Positions 8,503-17,088 of a DNA stretch of 64,000 nt are shown one piece after another. The DNA comes from Novosphingobium sp. MD-1 (lineage in GTDB: Bacteria; Pseudomonadota; Alphaproteobacteria; Sphingomonadales; Sphingomonadaceae). A program made the translations under genes and the position numbers. Where the stretch lies: assembly GCF_001014975.1 (NCBI RefSeq), contig NZ_BBXA01000033.1, positions 124,001 through 188,000 of the forward strand. Reading direction: 5' to 3'. The notes beneath the pieces are model-generated. The model saw only the letters and a program-made list of their open reading frames with translations. It made no database searches and was not told the origin of the DNA. Each line of letters opens with the position of its first letter. Positions within the stretch are counted from its first letter, which is position 1.

Positions 8503-8520
8503 ACCGCGCGGTCTGTCCGT

Positions 8521-9654
8521 TCAGCGCATCTTGCCGAATGCGATCCGCAGTTCGCGTACGAACGCTTCGGGCTGCTCCCATGCCGCGAAGTGCCCGCCCT
8601 TCTCCATGTCTCCCCAGTGGACGAGTTTGCGATAATGCCGTTCCGCCCACTTGCGCGGCGTGGGCAAAATCTCCTTGGGAAACGCGCTGACCGCTACGGG
8701 CAGATCGATATCCTTTGCCGCGAAACTGCCAAAACTTTCCCAGTACAGACGGGCGGAGGAAGCACCGGCCGCCGGCAGCCAGTACAGCATGATATTGTCC
8801 AGAATGGCGTCGCGATCGAGCGCGTCTTCGGCCCGTCCGGCATTGTCCGTCCACGCCCACATCTTCTCGTAGATCCAGCCAGCCAGCCCCACGGGCGAAT
8901 CCACCAGTCCGTATCCCACCGTCTGCGGGCGGGTCTGCTGCTGCTTCGAATAGCCCGAATCCCAGTCCTGATAGTGCTGGAGCGCGGTCAGCGCGCGGAC
9001 TTCGGCGGGCGAAGGCGCTGCCAGGTCCTCGGGTTGCGGCCGGGCGATGGGCATGTTGAGGTGGATACCGGCGCATCCCTCGACCTTCTGCAGCGCGATC
9101 GCGGTCGTCACCGCCGATCCCCAGTCTCCCCCTTGCGCGAACCAGCGCGCATAACCCAGCCCGCGCATCAGTTCACCCCAGGCCCGCCCGATCTTTTCGA
9201 CGCCCCAGCCAGCCTGCCTCGGCTTGCCCGAAAAACCGAAGCCCGGCAGCGCGGGAATGACGACATGGAACGCATCCTCCGCCGTGCCGCCGTGCGTTTC
9301 AGGATCGGTCAGCGCCGCAATGCAGTTGCGGAACTCCAGGATCGAGCCCGGCCAGCCGTGCGTCAGCACCAGCGGCGTGGCGTTTTCGTGACGCGAACGG
9401 ACGTGCAGGAAGTGGATCGACAGTCCGTCGATCCGGGCGGTGAACTGGCCGGTCGCGTTCAGCCACGCCTCGCACCGGCGCCAGTCGTACTCTTCGCGCC
9501 AGTAGCGGACCAGTTCGCGCAACGCCGCCAGCGGCGTGCCCTGCGACCAGTCGTCCACCGTTTCCTGTTCCGCCCAGCGCGTCATGTCGATCCGCCGGTG
9601 AAGGTCGTCGATCTGCGTCTGCGGAACGTGGAGCGTGAACGGTTCGATCTGCAT
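8521..9654 (-). CDS. Microsomal-type epoxide hydrolase (alpha/beta hydrolase)
   Basis: The enzyme should open epoxides to diols. The 377-residue protein has an N-terminal EHN lid-type region (1-90), the oxyanion motif HGWPGS at 99-104, a nucleophile D177 in GGDWG (175-179) and a C-terminal catalytic histidine in GGHFAAWE. These match the juvenile hormone/microsomal epoxide hydrolase family. The ATG at 9654 has GGAGAGG upstream, so the longer open frame to 9726 was not used. The substrate is unknown; with the amidohydrolase and nitronate monooxygenase nearby it suggests a catabolic or detoxification role. It is divergent from the leuA leader. Confidence 0.88.
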   Translation of the reverse strand: MQIEPFTLHVPQTQIDDLHRRIDMTRWAEQETVDDWSQGTPLAALRELVRYWREEYDWRRCEAWLNATGQFTARIDGLSIHFLHVRSRHENATPLVLTHGWPGSILEFRNCIAALTDPETHGGTAEDAFHVVIPALPGFGFSGKPRQAGWGVEKIGRAWGELMRGLGYARWFAQGGDWGSAVTTAIALQKVEGCAGIHLNMPIARPQPEDLAAPSPAEVRALTALQHYQDWDSGYSKQQQTRPQTVGYGLVDSPVGLAGWIYEKMWAWTDNAGRAEDALDRDAILDNIMLYWLPAAGASSARLYWESFGSFAAKDIDLPVAVSAFPKEILPTPRKWAERHYRKLVHWGDMEKGGHFAAWEQPEAFVRELRIAFGKMR

Positions 9655-9756
9655 GTGCGCGGGTATCCTCTCCTTATCGCAGGTGCAGCCCGCACCCGTC
9701 TTTCGTGCGGCATTCATTCTGGACAAGCGCTCGCGAATTGACCATAGGCTTGTGCC

Positions 9757-9807
9757 ATGATCGCTCGGCTGGACCTTACCCTTCGACTTATTCGCCCTTG
9801 GGCGTGA
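9757..9807 (+). CDS. Leucine-rich leader peptide of leuA (16 codons)
   Basis: The short frame ATG at 9757 to TGA at 9805 encodes MIARLDLTLRLIRPWA, with four leucines and two isoleucines in 16 residues, located 101 bp before leuA. Leader peptides rich in the regulated amino acid control leu and ilv operons by ribosome stalling in many proteobacteria. No good ribosome site precedes the ATG. A weak promoter (TGGACA 9720-9725, CATAGG 9743-9748) would start transcription almost at the ATG. That would make it leaderless, as described for the trp leader of Sinorhizobium meliloti. No clean U-tracted terminator could be drawn before leuA, so the mechanism remains inferred. Confidence 0.6.
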   Translation: MIARLDLTLRLIRPWA

Positions 9808-9908
9808 GCTGACGCGTCGGTCCCACGGCGTGCGCGGCGCCCAGGGGACACAAATCGCACGTCACATTACAGGGCCACAGCGGCCTGCAAGCTCCGAGTT
9901 TTCCCGAG

Positions 9909-11579
9909 ATGACCATGTTGAAAGACCCTTCGGTCAAGTACCGCCCGTTTCCGCAGATCGACCTGCCCAACCGCCAGTGGCCCAGCCGCACTATCACCAA
10001 GGCGCCGCGCTGGCTTTCCACCGACATGCGCGATGGCAACCAGTCGCTGATCGATCCGATGGATGCCGACAAGAAGCAGCGCTTCTTCGATCTGCTGGTG
10101 AAGGTGGGCCTCAAGGAAATCGAAGTCGGCTTCCCCAGCGCCGGCGCGACCGAGTACGATTTCATCCGCGGTCTGGTCGACGGCGGCCACATTCCCGATG
10201 ACGTGTTCGTCCAGGTACTGACCCAATCGCGCGACGACCTGATCAAGACGTCGTTCGAAAGCCTGGCCGGGGCCAAGCAGGCGATCGTCCATGTCTATAA
10301 CGCGGTATCGCCGCTGTGGCGCACGGTGGTGTTCGGCATGGAACCGGCGCAGATCAAGGACATTGCCATCGCCGGGGCCAAGAACCTGCGCGATCAGGCC
10401 GCGCGCTTCCCGCAGACCGACTGGCATTTCGAATACAGCCCGGAAACCTTCTCCACCGCCGAACTCGATTTCAGCATCGCCTGCTGCGAGGCGGTGATGG
10501 ACGTGCTGCGGCCCACGCCCGAAAAACCGATCATCCTCAACCTGCCGGCCACGGTGGAAGCGGCAACGCCGAACATCTACGCCGATCAGATCGAATATTT
10601 CTGCCGCAATCTGCCGAACCGCGAGAGTGCGGTGATCTCGCTGCACACCCACAACGATCGCGGCACCGGTGTCGCGGCCGCCGAACTGGGCCTGATGGCC
10701 GGCGCCGATCGCGTGGAAGGTTGCCTGTTCGGCAATGGCGAGCGCACCGGCAACTGCTGCCTCGTCACCGTCGCACTCAACTTGTACACACAGGGCGTTG
10801 ATCCGGAACTGGATTTCTCGGACATCGACCAGGTGATCCAGACGGTCGAATATTGCAATCAACTGCCCGTGCCGGCCCGCCATCCCTATGGCGGCGAACT
10901 GGTGTTCACGGCCTTTTCCGGATCGCACCAGGATGCGATCAAGAAGGGCTTTGCCGCGCAGGAAGCGCGCAACGACCAACTCTGGGCCGTGCCTTACCTG
11001 CCGATCGACCCCGCCGATCTCGGCCGCAGCTACGAAGCGGTGATCCGCGTCAACTCGCAATCCGGCAAGGGCGGCTTCGCCTGGGTGCTGGAACAGGACC
11101 AGGGCCTCAAGCTGCCAAAGAAGATGCAGGCGCACTTCAGCCGGCACGTGCAGGAACTGGCGGACGAGGTTGGCCGTGAACTGCAGGCGGGCGACATCTG
11201 GGACGTGTTCCGCAAGGTCTATCGCCTTGAATCCCCGCAGCACTTCCAGCTTGTCGACTATGAGGAATCGCGCGCGCCCGATGGCACCCGCGTGTTCGCC
11301 GGCAAGATCGAGATCGACGGCCAGATCCAGACCGTCAGCGGGCGTGGCAACGGCCTCATTTCCTCGGTGGTGGCTACGCTGCGCGAGGGGTTCGGCGTGG
11401 ACATCGAGATTCGCGACTATTCCGAACACGCCATGGGCAGCGGCACCAATGCGCGCGCAGCGGCCTATGTCGAATGCGCGCTGCCCGACGGGCGCGTGAT
11501 CTGGGGTGTGGGCATCGACGAGGACGTGGCCACGGCCAGCGTCCGCGCCATTCTCAGCGCGGCCAACACCGCGCGCTGA
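9909..11579 (+). CDS. leuA: 2-isopropylmalate synthase LeuA (type 2, long form)
   Basis: LeuA condenses acetyl-CoA with 2-ketoisovalerate, committing carbon to leucine. The 556-residue length and the start WLSTDMRDGNQSL are those of the longer LeuA2 type. The metal-binding HTHNDRG motif lies near residue 247 and GNGERTGN follows. The C-terminal LeuA regulatory domain contains the RGNGLISSV and GSGTNARAAAYVE segments. ATGs at 9909 and 9915 are both possible; neither has a strong ribosome site. It stands apart from ilvBNC, with its own upstream leucine-rich leader frame, so it is probably controlled separately by leucine supply. Confidence 0.95.
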   Translation: MTMLKDPSVKYRPFPQIDLPNRQWPSRTITKAPRWLSTDMRDGNQSLIDPMDADKKQRFFDLLVKVGLKEIEVGFPSAGATEYDFIRGLVDGGHIPDDVFVQVLTQSRDDLIKTSFESLAGAKQAIVHVYNAVSPLWRTVVFGMEPAQIKDIAIAGAKNLRDQAARFPQTDWHFEYSPETFSTAELDFSIACCEAVMDVLRPTPEKPIILNLPATVEAATPNIYADQIEYFCRNLPNRESAVISLHTHNDRGTGVAAAELGLMAGADRVEGCLFGNGERTGNCCLVTVALNLYTQGVDPELDFSDIDQVIQTVEYCNQLPVPARHPYGGELVFTAFSGSHQDAIKKGFAAQEARNDQLWAVPYLPIDPADLGRSYEAVIRVNSQSGKGGFAWVLEQDQGLKLPKKMQAHFSRHVQELADEVGRELQAGDIWDVFRKVYRLESPQHFQLVDYEESRAPDGTRVFAGKIEIDGQIQTVSGRGNGLISSVVATLREGFGVDIEIRDYSEHAMGSGTNARAAAYVECALPDGRVIWGVGIDEDVATASVRAILSAANTAR

Positions 11580-11585
11580 TAGCGT

Positions 11586-11601
11586 TTCACCGATCGGTTA
11601 A
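11586..11601 (+). promoter_or_regulatory. Operator-like palindrome upstream of the amidohydrolase gene
   Basis: TTCACCGATCGGTTAA is a palindrome with 7 of 8 base pairs matching. It agrees at 13 of 16 positions with the perfect palindrome before the nitronate monooxygenase gene at 12803. It lies 7 bp after the leuA stop and 98 bp before the amidohydrolase ATG. The symmetry and length suit a TetR-family repressor, but no regulator gene is adjacent. Confidence 0.5.
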
Positions 11602-11698
11602 AATTCCGAGGGCATCCCCCTTGCCGCTCTTGCTTCTTGTGTGGCCTGCTCCATAGTTCGGTGCAGGCCCGCAAGAGGCCGTGCATTTGGGAGCCGAC

Positions 11699-12748
11699 AT
11701 GCCTGAAGCGATTCTGGAACCTGATCTTCCGATCATCGACCCGCACCATCACCTGTGGGATCTGTCGCCGCTTCTGGCCGCCTTTCCGGAACCGCATCAC
11801 CCGTTCATCCAGGCGGCGGCGCTTTCCCCGCTCTACGTGTTCGATCATCTGCGCGCCGATGCGCAGAGCGGGCATCGCGTGGTAGGCACCGTCTATATGG
11901 AATGCGGCGCGTTCTATCGCGCCGACGCCCGCGCAGACTTGCGCCCCGTGGGCGAAGTGGAATTCGTCAACGGCGTCGCGGCGCAAAGTGCCAGTGGCAT
12001 TTATGGCGATCTGCGCGCCTGCGCCGCGATCATCGGCCACGCCGACCTGACGCTGGGCGATGCGGCGCAACCCGTGCTCGAAGCGCTTGCGGCAGCCGGC
12101 AACGGCCGCTTTCGCGGCATCCGCCACCAGGGGGCGTGGGATGCCGACCCCGAAGTGCTCGGGCCGCCGTTCCACGCCCCGCCCGGCCTGCTCGCCAGCG
12201 ATGCCTTCCGCGCCGGTTTCCGCCACCTCGCCCCGATGGGGCTGACGTTCGATGCCTGGGTGCTGGAACCGCAATTGCAGGACGTGATCGATCTGGCGCG
12301 CGCCTTTCCCGATACCACCATCGTGCTCGATCACTGCGGCACGCCGCTCAACATCGCCAGCTATCGCGGCAAGCTGCCGGACCGGTTCGATACCTGGCGG
12401 TCGGCCATCCGCACGCTGGCCGAATGCCCGAACGTGTCGATCAAGCTCGGCGGCCTTGCCATGGCCTTCTGCGGGATGCCCGAGGAAGGGCCGGCCGAGG
12501 GCTTCTCTTCGATCGCGCTCGCCGCGATGTGGCGGCCCTATATCGAAACCTGCATCGATGCGTTCGGGCCGCACCGCGCCATGTTCGAAAGCAACTTCCC
12601 GGTCGACAAATGGGGCGCTGACTACGTGACCCTCTGGAACGCGTTCAAGCGCCTGTCCGCCGGCGCTTCGGCGGCGGAAAAGCGCGCGCTCTTTGCCGGA
12701 ACCGCCGCGCGGGTTTACGGGATCGAAGACGTCCTGCCGGCCGGCTGA
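11699..12748 (+). CDS. Amidohydrolase family protein (TIM-barrel, Amidohydro_2)
   Basis: The 349-residue protein opens with IIDPHHHLWD (12-21), the metal-binding HxH of amidohydrolase family 2. It also has LDHCG in the middle and SNFPVDK near the end, where the family places a metal or catalytic acid. Relatives hydrolyse or decarboxylate aromatic and lactone compounds; the substrate cannot be named. The ATG at 11699 has GGGAG 7 bases upstream; an in-frame GTG at 11681 is less likely. It precedes the nitronate monooxygenase gene by 93 bp, and both genes have a similar palindrome in front, so they may share a regulator. Confidence 0.85.
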   Translation: MPEAILEPDLPIIDPHHHLWDLSPLLAAFPEPHHPFIQAAALSPLYVFDHLRADAQSGHRVVGTVYMECGAFYRADARADLRPVGEVEFVNGVAAQSASGIYGDLRACAAIIGHADLTLGDAAQPVLEALAAAGNGRFRGIRHQGAWDADPEVLGPPFHAPPGLLASDAFRAGFRHLAPMGLTFDAWVLEPQLQDVIDLARAFPDTTIVLDHCGTPLNIASYRGKLPDRFDTWRSAIRTLAECPNVSIKLGGLAMAFCGMPEEGPAEGFSSIALAAMWRPYIETCIDAFGPHRAMFESNFPVDKWGADYVTLWNAFKRLSAGASAAEKRALFAGTAARVYGIEDVLPAG

Positions 12749-12802
12749 ACGCCACGCCCGCGCGAACCTTTGACTTGACGCGCGCGACTGCATATGCAGC
12801 CG

Positions 12803-12818
12803 TTAATCGATCGATTAA
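12803..12818 (+). promoter_or_regulatory. Perfect 16-bp operator palindrome upstream of the nitronate monooxygenase gene
   Basis: TTAATCGATCGATTAA is perfectly symmetric and ends 23 bp before the ATG. A possible promoter, TTGACT (12770-12775) and TATGCA (12793-12798) with a 17-bp spacer, would place the transcription start inside it. That is a typical repressor position. It matches the imperfect palindrome at 11586-11601. A TetR-type regulator is inferred from shape only. Confidence 0.65.
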
Positions 12819-12841
12819 ACGAATTGCGAGAGAGCTGATCC

Positions 12842-13822
12842 ATGCCGTTGCCCGCCCTGTTCCAGAACCTGCGCCTCCCCGTCATCGCTTCGCCGCTGTT
12901 CATCATTTCCGGGCCAGAGCTGGTGATCGCCCAGTGCAAGGCGGGCGTCGTCGGCAGCTTCCCCTCGCTCAACGCCCGGCCGATCAGCCAGCTTGACGAA
13001 TGGCTGCACCAGATCACCGAGGAACTGGCCGCGCACAACCGCGCGCATCCGGATCGGCCGGCCGCTCCGTTCGCGGTGAATCAGATCGTCCACCGCACCA
13101 ACAACCGCCTCGATGAAGACATGGCGTTGTGTGAGAAGTGGCAGGTGCCGATGCTCATCACCTCGCTCGGCGCGCGCGAGGACGTCTATCAGGCGGCGCA
13201 CCGCTGGGGCGGCATCGTGCTGCATGACGTCATCAACGACATGTTCGCACGCAAGGCGATCGAAAAAGGCGCGGACGGGCTGATCCCGGTGGCGGCCGGC
13301 GCGGGCGGCCACGCCGGCGCGCAGTCCCCCTTTGCGCTGGTGCGCGAAATCCGCAGCTGGTTCGATGGCCTGATCGCGCTGTCGGGCGCCATCGCCCACG
13401 GCAATTCGGTGCTGGCCGCGCAGGCGCTAGGCGCGGACTTCGCCTATATCGGCTCCGCTTGGATCGCCACGCACGAAGCACGCGCGATCGATGCCTACAA
13501 GCAGGCCATCGTCGACAGTTCGGCCAGCGACATCGTCTATTCCAACCTCTTCACCGGCGTTCACGGCAACTATCTGCGCAGCTCGATCCAGAACGCTGGC
13601 CTCGATCCCGACAACCTGCCTGTCAGCGATCCATCGAAGATGAACTTCGGTTCGGGCGGGAACACCGACGCCAAGGCATGGAAGGATATCTGGGGTTCGG
13701 GCCAGGGCATCGGCGCGGTCAAGGCCGTCGAATCCGTGGCAGAGCGCGTCGCCAGGCTGGAACAGCAATACAAGGCGGCGGCCAGCGCCTTGGCCGCGAA
13801 CACCGCACCATTCCTGTCCTGA
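12842..13822 (+). CDS. Nitronate monooxygenase-type FMN oxidoreductase
   Basis: The 326-residue protein follows the NMO/2-nitropropane dioxygenase TIM-barrel pattern: IASPLFIISG near the start, a cofactor-contact VAAGAGGHAG segment after the middle, then ALSGAIAHGN and AQALGADFAYIGSAW for FMN phosphate binding. Members oxidise nitronates or act as enoyl-type oxidoreductases on related substrates. GAGAGAG precedes the ATG. The upstream perfect palindrome indicates specific repression. The gene is convergent with the AHH nuclease gene with only 3 bp between stops. Confidence 0.88.
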   Translation: MPLPALFQNLRLPVIASPLFIISGPELVIAQCKAGVVGSFPSLNARPISQLDEWLHQITEELAAHNRAHPDRPAAPFAVNQIVHRTNNRLDEDMALCEKWQVPMLITSLGAREDVYQAAHRWGGIVLHDVINDMFARKAIEKGADGLIPVAAGAGGHAGAQSPFALVREIRSWFDGLIALSGAIAHGNSVLAAQALGADFAYIGSAWIATHEARAIDAYKQAIVDSSASDIVYSNLFTGVHGNYLRSSIQNAGLDPDNLPVSDPSKMNFGSGGNTDAKAWKDIWGSGQGIGAVKAVESVAERVARLEQQYKAAASALAANTAPFLS

Positions 13823-13825
13823 CTT

Positions 13826-14332
13826 TCACGCGGCGGTCCCGCTCCACAGGAAATCGGCCATCCTGTCGAGGTGGCTGAAATCCAGAGCGGGATCGCGGCG
13901 GTTGAGTGGCGCCCCGCGCCATCGCGCGGGATCCAGCAGACGGCGACGCAACGCGCGCTGCAGCAGGTCGAAACGCATAAGCGCCTCGATATCCGCCCGG
14001 TCGCCGTGCCGGGCACGCACCTTGCGCCAATGGAACTCGATCTGGCCGGCCCGGTCGACCACCACCTCGTTGTAGCGCCGGTGCGGCCCGCGATGCAGCG
14101 GAAGGCCGATCCTTTGCGCGGCACGTTCGGTCGCAGGCAATAGCAAGCCGTTGCGGCGGAAATCCTCGAAGCCGAGCCGGTCCGATCCCAGATACCGGAT
14201 CATACCCTCCAGCGAGCGCTGCCCCAGCAACTGGCGGGGCAGAAGATGGTGCCGCTGAAGGCCGGGCGCATAGCCGGGAAGGCCCGGTGAATTGACCAGC
14301 CGGAACGGCAATGCCGGACGCGTCAGCGGCAC
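13826..14332 (-). CDS. Small AHH-family (HNH/ENDO VII superfamily) nuclease
   Basis: The 168-residue protein has GLQRHHLLPRQ at about 24-34, a conserved RNGLLLP stretch, and PLHRGPHRRYNEVV. Together these are the signature of the AHH nuclease family, predicted metal-dependent nucleases best known as toxin domains of secreted polymorphic toxins. Here the domain stands alone, with no signal peptide or delivery domain, so it may be intracellular. It starts with GTG and overlaps the last 10 bp of the upstream unknown gene, implying translational coupling. Function is not established. Confidence 0.7.
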   Translation of the reverse strand: MPLTRPALPFRLVNSPGLPGYAPGLQRHHLLPRQLLGQRSLEGMIRYLGSDRLGFEDFRRNGLLLPATERAAQRIGLPLHRGPHRRYNEVVVDRAGQIEFHWRKVRARHGDRADIEALMRFDLLQRALRRRLLDPARWRGAPLNRRDPALDFSHLDRMADFLWSGTAA

Positions 14333-15063
14333 CGCACCAGGAGCTTGTCGCTGCCATCAGGCTCGATGCGCACCGCGCCGCCGCCTGGCAGCAAGGCATC
14401 GCAAGGCCCGTCCACGCGCCCATGCGCGACCAGCCAGTCCGTGAGCCGCACTGCCACGCGTGCATCCTGATCGGCCGAAACGCCAGGCCGCGGACGCAAC
14501 GCGAACTCCTGCCCTGTCAGGAACGCCAACCCTTCGCTGGCAATGCCGCCATCCCGCCCCCGGTGCAGCGCCGTCAATGCCAGAGCGGGGAACGGCCCCC
14601 CCGCAAGCCACGCGCCGCAAGCCTCGGTGAACCACGCCGGCGACATGACCGTGCGAGCGGGACACCACGCCACCGCCCGCAATCCCGGCAGGGTGGTCAA
14701 ATCGATAAGCAGGTCCGCCATTACCCGAAGCACAGGCAACAACCTTCCGGCACCCGCCAGGTGCGGCGACGGAAGGAGATCGACGGCGTACAGTGCATCC
14801 ACGTCCAGGTCTTGAGGCAGTTCCACCCGATGCACCAACCCGTCAATGTGGAGCGCCTGGGCTGGGGATAAATGCCCCATGTCGAAGGTCAGCCCCTCGT
14901 GCAGCAGTTCCACGATGCCGGCATGCTCATCGGACCAGTTGGAAACGGAAAAACGCCCGTGTAGTGCCGAGATATCCGCGATCTGCCCCGCGTCGGGCCG
15001 TGCTTCCGGGTCGAACAGCAGCGCGGCAAGCCGGCTTTGGCCCTTCGTTCGCTCACCCGTCAA
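14323..15063 (-). CDS. Uncharacterised 246-residue protein coupled to the AHH nuclease
   Basis: The protein is soluble, with no signal peptide or membrane helix. Its second half (LRAVAWCPARTVMSP...PFPALALTALHRGRDGG...FLTGQEFALRP) weakly resembles the pattern of DUF4261 proteins. That resemblance is from memory and unverified. The gene ends 10 bp inside the AHH nuclease gene on the same strand, so the two are almost certainly co-translated. An inhibitor, partner or adaptor for the nuclease would fit this arrangement, but nothing in the sequence proves it. Confidence 0.6.
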   Translation of the reverse strand: MTGERTKGQSRLAALLFDPEARPDAGQIADISALHGRFSVSNWSDEHAGIVELLHEGLTFDMGHLSPAQALHIDGLVHRVELPQDLDVDALYAVDLLPSPHLAGAGRLLPVLRVMADLLIDLTTLPGLRAVAWCPARTVMSPAWFTEACGAWLAGGPFPALALTALHRGRDGGIASEGLAFLTGQEFALRPRPGVSADQDARVAVRLTDWLVAHGRVDGPCDALLPGGGAVRIEPDGSDKLLVRCR

Positions 15064-15172
15064 TGCCTGCTCTCCCGCACACCCTGCACCAAAGCGATGG
15101 TATCACCGCACCACGGCGGGTCCATCCCGACTTAGGACCGACTTGGACAGCATCGCAGCAGGCAGGCGACCT

Positions 15173-15652
15173 TCAGAATATCCCCATCTCCAGCCCCCGT
15201 GACAGCGCTTCTCCCAGCGCCCCGGCCGCTTCGAGGTGTTCGGGCGGCACGGTCTTCAACGCCTGGATGCGTTCCGGCGTCTGCGCATCGAGCAGGACAG
15301 TGATAGGATCGGCCACGCGGCGCAGCCGCCAGCCGGTGGCGATCCGGTCGATCTGCCGCCGCGCGCCTTCCCCGTCCGATCCGGCGGCGATGATCGTGGC
15401 ATAGGGCCGCCCCTCGATCCGGCCCAGCAACGGGTAATAGGCGCAATCGAAAAACTCCTTCATCGCGCCGGTCATCGCCCCCAGATTTTCCGGGCAACAG
15501 AACAGATAGCCGCCGGCATCCAGCAGCATGTCGGGCACGGCGTCGGCTGCGGCGATCAGACGAACCGGCCCGCCGCGCGACGCGCCGCCATACGCGGCGT
15601 GCGCCAGCGCCCGCGCCGCGCCGGTCCTGCTATGCCAGATGATCGCCAGCAT
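15173..15652 (-). CDS. Flavodoxin-like NAD(P)H-dependent oxidoreductase
   Basis: The 159-residue protein starts MLAIIWHSRTGAARALA, a flavodoxin-type FMN phosphate-binding loop (WHSRTGA at 6-12). It has the GYLFCCPENLGAMTGAMKEFFD segment typical of NADPH-dependent FMN reductases, in which the flavin and the dimer interface meet. It is likely a cytoplasmic quinone or flavin reductase; the electron partner is unknown. It starts 6 bp after the stop of the larger secreted-protein gene on the same strand, so the two form an operon. Confidence 0.8.
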   Translation of the reverse strand: MLAIIWHSRTGAARALAHAAYGGASRGGPVRLIAAADAVPDMLLDAGGYLFCCPENLGAMTGAMKEFFDCAYYPLLGRIEGRPYATIIAAGSDGEGARRQIDRIATGWRLRRVADPITVLLDAQTPERIQALKTVPPEHLEAAGALGEALSRGLEMGIF

Positions 15653-15658
15653 CCGCTG

Positions 15659-16900
15659 TCAGCAGCCGTCCTGACCGCCCGTGGGTGCGCCCAGCGCGCC
15701 GCCGATCAGCCCACCCAGCCCGCCGAGGCCACGCTTCTTCGGCTTGGTTGGGCATTCGCGCTGCGGCTGCGCCCCGTTCGCCGCGCCAAGGCCTTCCATG
15801 CCGACGAGGAAGCCGGTCATCGAACGGTGGCGAATACGCGCGGTCCATTCCGGCTTCCACGCGATTTTGGGATCGGCGGGACGCGGCGGATAGGCGAAGT
15901 CCTCCTCCGGGCCATAAGCGTAGATCGAACCGAACATATAGTCGGGCGCGGCCTGCTTGACCTCTGCCGGCACGGTGCAGGTCGTCGTCTGTGGAGACAG
16001 CACGGTGCGGTTGGCAACCAGCCGCGCGACGGTGGAGGGCGCCAGCCAGTCCGCCAGGCCGCCGCCGAACTCGCGCGTCGCGCTGGACGACCACCACACG
16101 ATATCCACCGGCTGGTTCCCACCCCGCGCGCCCTGCTTCCCGCCGATGATCGAGGCATGATAGCCGGTCGCGCCGGGCAAGGCGTTCCAGCGCAGCAGCG
16201 TGGCCCCGCCCGGCTGCGCGGCAGACGATCCCTGCAAGGCGCCCATGAAGTCCTTGGTCAGCGTGAAGTTGATGTCGGGCGCGTAATTGCCGGCAATACG
16301 ATGCGCGCCGATCAGCGAGCTGTCGGGCCGGGCCGACTTGCCATCATCCGACGGCCACAGGCCATAGGTCCGGCTGTTGGCCGGCGTGACATAGCGATCG
16401 AGCGGCACCGCACTGGACCACAGGCCCGGCGGCATCTGCCCCGCCGCGATCTTGGCGAAATCGATAATGACCGGCTGCCCCTTGGGCGCGTGTTCCCCGC
16501 AGCCCCAGAAGATCAGCATCCGTCCGGTGGGCCGCTCGAAATGCGTCTCGCCCGGCGCGGTTGGCGTGCGCTCCGGCGTCTTCAGCGCCACCGATTTGCC
16601 CAGCCGCGCGCCGGCCGGCATGAAATGGTCTGCCTTGGGCTTGCCATCGGCCGCGGTGCGGCTGGAGCCGAGTTCCAGCCACAGTTCGTGCTGCGCGCCA
16701 CCGCCGCCGCCAAAGGCCATGCCCAGCGCAGCACCCATGCCGCCGCCGCGCATCCCAGCCATGCCGGATATGGTGCCGGCGCGCATCTCGTAGCGCGCGA
16801 CCGGCGCGGCCGCGTTCTGCGCGGTCAGCACGCTGCCACCGGCGATCAGCAACAGGCCGCCGCAGGCCAGCATCCGCTTCGTCGTCATCAGGTTGCCCAT
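15659..16900 (-). CDS. Secreted conserved protein of unknown function
   Basis: The 413-residue protein has an N-terminal signal peptide or anchor (MLACGGLLLIAGGSVLTAQ after a short basic start). A glycine/methionine-rich low-complexity stretch (about residues 40-65) and a glycine-rich tail ending in cysteine flank a central region without a recognised domain. The middle contains LRWNALPGATGYHASIIGG, which looks like a beta-sandwich (fibronectin-type) strand pair. The ATG at 16900 has GGGGGA 6 bases upstream. It is probably an envelope protein restricted to sphingomonads, cotranscribed with the flavodoxin-like gene. Confidence 0.65.
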   Translation of the reverse strand: MGNLMTTKRMLACGGLLLIAGGSVLTAQNAAAPVARYEMRAGTISGMAGMRGGGMGAALGMAFGGGGGAQHELWLELGSSRTAADGKPKADHFMPAGARLGKSVALKTPERTPTAPGETHFERPTGRMLIFWGCGEHAPKGQPVIIDFAKIAAGQMPPGLWSSAVPLDRYVTPANSRTYGLWPSDDGKSARPDSSLIGAHRIAGNYAPDINFTLTKDFMGALQGSSAAQPGGATLLRWNALPGATGYHASIIGGKQGARGGNQPVDIVWWSSSATREFGGGLADWLAPSTVARLVANRTVLSPQTTTCTVPAEVKQAAPDYMFGSIYAYGPEEDFAYPPRPADPKIAWKPEWTARIRHRSMTGFLVGMEGLGAANGAQPQRECPTKPKKRGLGGLGGLIGGALGAPTGGQDGC

Positions 16901-17088
16901 GTCATCCCCCGTGGTCATCCCTCGTGGCAGCGCGGGAACCGGAAGCACGCTCCGGAAGTCCGCGTGTGATCCTGTGCGACCATCATGGCGTTCTTTTGCG
17001 CCGAATTATGTGACTCAAGGCATTGTCCGCCATTGATTACAGTCAACCGCTTTGCGGCCCTTTGGCAATAGGCTAGCGCATCCGGATC

